A stretch of 7,857 nucleotides of DNA, taken from Thermoplasmata archaeon. Its GTDB lineage: Archaea; Thermoplasmatota; Thermoplasmata; Thermoplasmatales; Thermoplasmataceae. The DNA is taken from positions 1-7,857 of the forward strand of contig JAKBGP010000091.1 in NCBI GenBank assembly GCA_021833045.1, read 5' to 3'. Position 1 is the first letter of the stretch; each line of letters begins with the position of its first letter. Made by a program: the position numbers and the translations under genes. Under the pieces are notes generated by a model. That model saw nothing but the letters and a program-made list of their open reading frames with translations, was not told the origin of the DNA and did no database searches. This document shows, in pieces, positions 5,348-7,857 of this stretch.

Positions 5348-5368
5348 TTATGTAGGACCACATAATGC

Positions 5369-5374
5369 TTAAAT
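5369..5374 (-). promoter_or_regulatory. Probable TATA box for the dpdA-like gene
   Basis: TTTAAG on the minus strand (in context GATTTAAGC), centred about 24-25 bases before the ATG at 5347, with a purine-containing CTAGA just upstream as a possible BRE. The gene lacks a Shine-Dalgarno site, which fits a leaderless transcript. Read-through from herA is also possible because the gap is only 41 bases. Confidence 0.4.
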
Positions 5375-5388
5375 CTAGCGATTTCTAT

Positions 5389-7257
5389 TCATTCACCTTG
5401 TTCACTTTCACTCGAGACTCTTTGTTGACTGTTACGTAAGATTCTCTCGTTTGCATCTACTGCCTTGGTCGGAATGGGGACCCCTTTCAATCCAGTGGCG
5501 TCGTGGCTTATCACTAGCCAGTTCCCCTTTCTAAATGTGAAGGTGGGTGCTAATTGTTCTTCACTTATGCCAAACGCCTCGGCAACTCTCCTCCTATCAT
5601 CAACCCTTGGAAGCTTGCTTACGAAATATGTGTGAAGATTCGACATTACTTCTGTGTCTAAGAGGGATGATCTCTGAGTTGCTATTCCAATTCCGAGACC
5701 AAATTTTCTACCTCTTCTAGCCAGGGTCACACAAAGCTCCCTAACTTCCAGTGTCTCATCATCTAATCCACTTTGAGGTATAAATAAATCAGCTTCATCA
5801 AACATGAATATGATAAATGGGGTTCTATTTGGGTCCTGTCTTCTCCTATCATAGATTTTATTTCCAAGAATAGCTGCAAATCTCTTAAGTTCTGAGTCTC
5901 TTCTTCCAGTAATAATTACAGTTTGACGTAAATCATTTTGGCTTACTCTATCTATCAATTCGTTTATCTGCAGAATTGCACTTGATGGGATAGAGGATAG
6001 CCTTTGTGACTCATTTCTTAGTTGATGTATAGCTCTGTTGATTATTCCTTTTGCATTAGCTTGCTTTGATTTATCTAATCCTGAGATATTGCTATTTTGC
6101 TCAATTTGACCAATAGAATTTATTGCATTTAAAATTTCACTTGAATTAACATTCCGACCCCTATACGGATCAGTCCACGCGCTTAAGACAGCATTTATTG
6201 CCGTTCGTACTTCTGGCCCTGTTCTTTCATCTATTTGTTCTTTAACCGTTTTGTTTATAAGTTCCGCCACGTCTTCAAACGGTAACATTATCTTTGTCCT
6301 CTGAATTATATTTCTTAATCCTTCATTTATTGCATTACTAAAATTGCTATTGCTTTGTGATTCTTCAAATAATTTGGATGAAAGTCTGAGCTGCTGTCTC
6401 ATTATATCGATTACAGATGGATCAATTTCCTCAAGAGGCTTACCAAGGCTCATTGATATACTTTCATGAAGTGAATCTGAACCTATGTGAATGTAAGTAA
6501 TTTCGTCTGAATGATCAATAGCTCTATCTATGAAAAGACCCAGATATTCATCGTTTGGATCCATGATGATGAAATTAGAAAGTGGAGTTTTATTCTCAAA
6601 ACATAAAGAAGATACCAATGAAGAAACGAGATTGGACTTTCCTACTCCTGTGAAACCAAAAATGCCGAAATGTGTTGTAAGTAAACTCTCCTGGTCTAAT
6701 TTGATATTTAGTTCCTCAAATTTTTTGTGGCTAATAGGCGAATCTGGTTGACGATCTAATCCCTGATTTACAATTGCGTCAACCATTTTAATACTAAGGG
6801 GTCTTACTTGTGCTCCTATCATTGGAAGATTTCTTTCTTCCTGTAGTGAAGGAAGGCTTTTATCATCTCTTGTGTCTAGTTCAAATTGGTATCCTGTTGA
6901 TACAGCTTTAATTGCTATTGTGGTGGTAAGGTGAAGGGGTTTATCCTCCTGAGACTCCCAGTCTTCCTTGATACTCCTCATCGATTCGAATTCATGTCCA
7001 GGGTAGGGATTAGAACCCTGTGCAGCATAATGAACCGGGTATACTTGATTTAATGTTAATACGGAATAAATTCTCCTCCCGTTGGAGTTTGGTGTGAAAT
7101 TCTCAACTCCCACTAAGTCACCAACTTGCAGTGCATCCAAGCCAAGCCTAGTATATTGGCACATCAATTCGTAGTCAAACCTTCCCTGGTCATCGGGAGT
7201 CATCTTAATAAGCGCCGATCTTGCTCCATGTAATCTTTCATCTTCAAACGGATTCAT
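5389..7257 (-). CDS. herA: HerA-like hexameric DNA translocase ATPase
   Basis: A 622-residue ATPase of the HerA/FtsK superfamily (DUF87 type), which forms hexameric rings that pump DNA and drive the NurA nuclease. The N-terminal 120 or so residues hold the HAS-barrel region (DALQVGDLVGVENF, 41-54). The ATPase core has Walker A GFTGVGKSN (201-209), the HerA-type MDPNDEY motif (232-238), Walker B FIIFMFDEAD (481-490, catalytic Glu488), the LARRGRKFGLGIGIATQR sensor region (512-529), and downstream RVDDRRRV (551-558), which probably includes the arginine finger. The helical insert between Walker A and B (about 275-430) is long. The C-terminal part has the usual GNWLVISHDATG strand (578-589). It starts two bases after the NurA-like stop, with GAGGGG about 11 bases upstream of the ATG, so the two are coupled. 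No Mre11 or Rad50 is seen nearby, and its neighbours are accessory genes, so a defence role is more likely than housekeeping repair. Confidence 0.93.
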   Translation of the reverse strand: MNPFEDERLHGARSALIKMTPDDQGRFDYELMCQYTRLGLDALQVGDLVGVENFTPNSNGRRIYSVLTLNQVYPVHYAAQGSNPYPGHEFESMRSIKEDWESQEDKPLHLTTTIAIKAVSTGYQFELDTRDDKSLPSLQEERNLPMIGAQVRPLSIKMVDAIVNQGLDRQPDSPISHKKFEELNIKLDQESLLTTHFGIFGFTGVGKSNLVSSLVSSLCFENKTPLSNFIIMDPNDEYLGLFIDRAIDHSDEITYIHIGSDSLHESISMSLGKPLEEIDPSVIDIMRQQLRLSSKLFEESQSNSNFSNAINEGLRNIIQRTKIMLPFEDVAELINKTVKEQIDERTGPEVRTAINAVLSAWTDPYRGRNVNSSEILNAINSIGQIEQNSNISGLDKSKQANAKGIINRAIHQLRNESQRLSSIPSSAILQINELIDRVSQNDLRQTVIITGRRDSELKRFAAILGNKIYDRRRQDPNRTPFIIFMFDEADLFIPQSGLDDETLEVRELCVTLARRGRKFGLGIGIATQRSSLLDTEVMSNLHTYFVSKLPRVDDRRRVAEAFGISEEQLAPTFTFRKGNWLVISHDATGLKGVPIPTKAVDANERILRNSQQRVSSESEQGE

Positions 7258-7259
7258 AT

Positions 7260-7856
7260 TTATCTCTTCCCCTCTCTAACTTGTCTTACTGTTCTATGTA
7301 TTGGGTTTGCCCTATCCAACCATTCAGAGGATCTCAACATTGGTTCAACCATCCTCAATACAGATTTTGCGCCTCTATCAGCGTGGTGTAGTGGATCAGG
7401 ATATCCTATTACTTCTGGAAACACATTCCTTGTTACGACTGATAAAAGGTACATCATTAATTCTTGTTCATGATCTGTGTCTTTATTATCAATCTGAACG
7501 AAAGTTTCTATAGTTCCCAGCTCCCTATCACCTTCTATTATTTTGACTCGGTTTTTAGGGGGCTTATCTGGATGCACTAATCTATCAACAAAAATTACAT
7601 GGGACATAACTGGCTCACCTGGGGGATTTCTTTCGAAATAAAACTGCACAAGTGATTTCATGATTATATTTGGCTGTAGTAAAACGTTCCCTCTTACTCC
7701 TTGCAAAGTTGGCTTTTGAGAGCCAATGTCCTTTTTCATCCGTAATGTCATGAAAATGGCATCAAATTCTGTTGAACTCCAAGGATGTTTTAGACTATCG
7801 TCAATAAAGGGAATCCTTTCGAATGTCAGTCTGTCAGTAGAGGGAATCATCCTGGA
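7260..7856 (-). CDS. nurA: NurA-like nuclease, C-terminal part (5' end outside window)
   Basis: The last 196-198 residues of what looks like a NurA-family 5'-3' nuclease, which resects DNA together with HerA. The diagnostic stretch is EVIGYPDPLHHADRGAKS (residues 146-163 counted from the Met at 7850), matching the family's C-terminal 'GYP-x-x-L-x-x-A(H/D)-x-x-A' motif. Before it lie the strands HVIFVDRL (84-91), RVKIIEGD (101-108) and TIETFVQID (113-121), typical of the RNase H-like core. The frame remains open past the Met at 7850 to the window edge (Ser-Arg before it), and the N-terminal catalytic 'DGS'-type Asp is not seen, so the true start is upstream. The overlap-like arrangement with herA (two-base gap) is the usual nurA-herA pairing and strengthens the call, since sequence similarity alone is modest. 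Confidence 0.7.
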   Translation of the reverse strand, partial: SRMIPSTDRLTFERIPFIDDSLKHPWSSTEFDAIFMTLRMKKDIGSQKPTLQGVRGNVLLQPNIIMKSLVQFYFERNPPGEPVMSHVIFVDRLVHPDKPPKNRVKIIEGDRELGTIETFVQIDNKDTDHEQELMMYLLSVVTRNVFPEVIGYPDPLHHADRGAKSVLRMVEPMLRSSEWLDRANPIHRTVRQVREGKR

Positions 7857-7857
7857 T

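Noticed and set aside
6530..7513. Rightward frames opposite herA and nurA
   Set aside because: Complement of the Walker A region and of the NurA core; no independent signal.
5389..7857. Housekeeping HerA-NurA end-resection operon
   Set aside because: Mre11 and Rad50 are not in view and the downstream neighbours are accessory genes, though genes beyond the right edge cannot be excluded.
1..7857. CRISPR array or long tandem repeats
   Set aside because: No regularly spaced direct repeats were seen by eye on either strand.

Overview
The window looks like a piece of an archaeal accessory island. The evidence is a NurA/HerA-type nuclease and ATPase pair, AT-rich DNA with many AGA, AGG and ATA codons, Shine-Dalgarno sites reading GGTGA or GAGGTGA, and TTTAAAT-like TATA boxes 24-26 bases before start codons with no Shine-Dalgarno site (leaderless style). 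A low-GC thermophilic or acidophilic euryarchaeon such as a member of the Thermoplasmata would fit, but the sequence alone does not settle the lineage.

Layout. On the left, reading rightwards: the C-terminal part of a tyrosine recombinase cut by the window edge (2-439), an unrecognised beta-rich 120-residue protein (442-804) and a 106-residue protein with two membrane segments (814-1134). A short intergenic stretch (1135-1272) separates these from everything else, which reads leftwards. The leftward block is, in transcription order: the C-terminal part of a NurA-like nuclease (entering from the right edge), a HerA-like hexameric ATPase, a DpdA-like/TGT-like TIM-barrel protein fused to a DUF6884-like domain, then a tightly packed set of a 25-codon ORF, a putative PUA/EVE-like domain protein, a 55-residue small protein, a multi-span membrane protein with a possible small beta-barrel tail, a 94-residue orphan, and a membrane-anchored coiled-coil protein.

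How the genes may work together (inference). The TGT-like protein has the features expected of base exchange with a 7-deazaguanine, and its closest functional analogues by architecture are DpdA enzymes, which act on DNA rather than tRNA. Beside it lie a DNA-pumping ATPase with a nuclease (NurA-HerA), and downstream a possible modified-base reader followed by membrane proteins. Together these make a candidate DNA modification and defence locus carried by an integrase-bearing element: a mark-writing enzyme, a processive nuclease machine, and a membrane-associated module. No preQ0 biosynthesis gene, methyltransferase or helicase is visible here, so any preQ0 would have to come from the host archaeosine pathway or from genes outside the window. 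The two leftward parts (NurA-HerA-DpdA and the downstream operon) may be one system or two adjacent systems; a probable promoter overlapping the end of the dpdA-like gene permits either.
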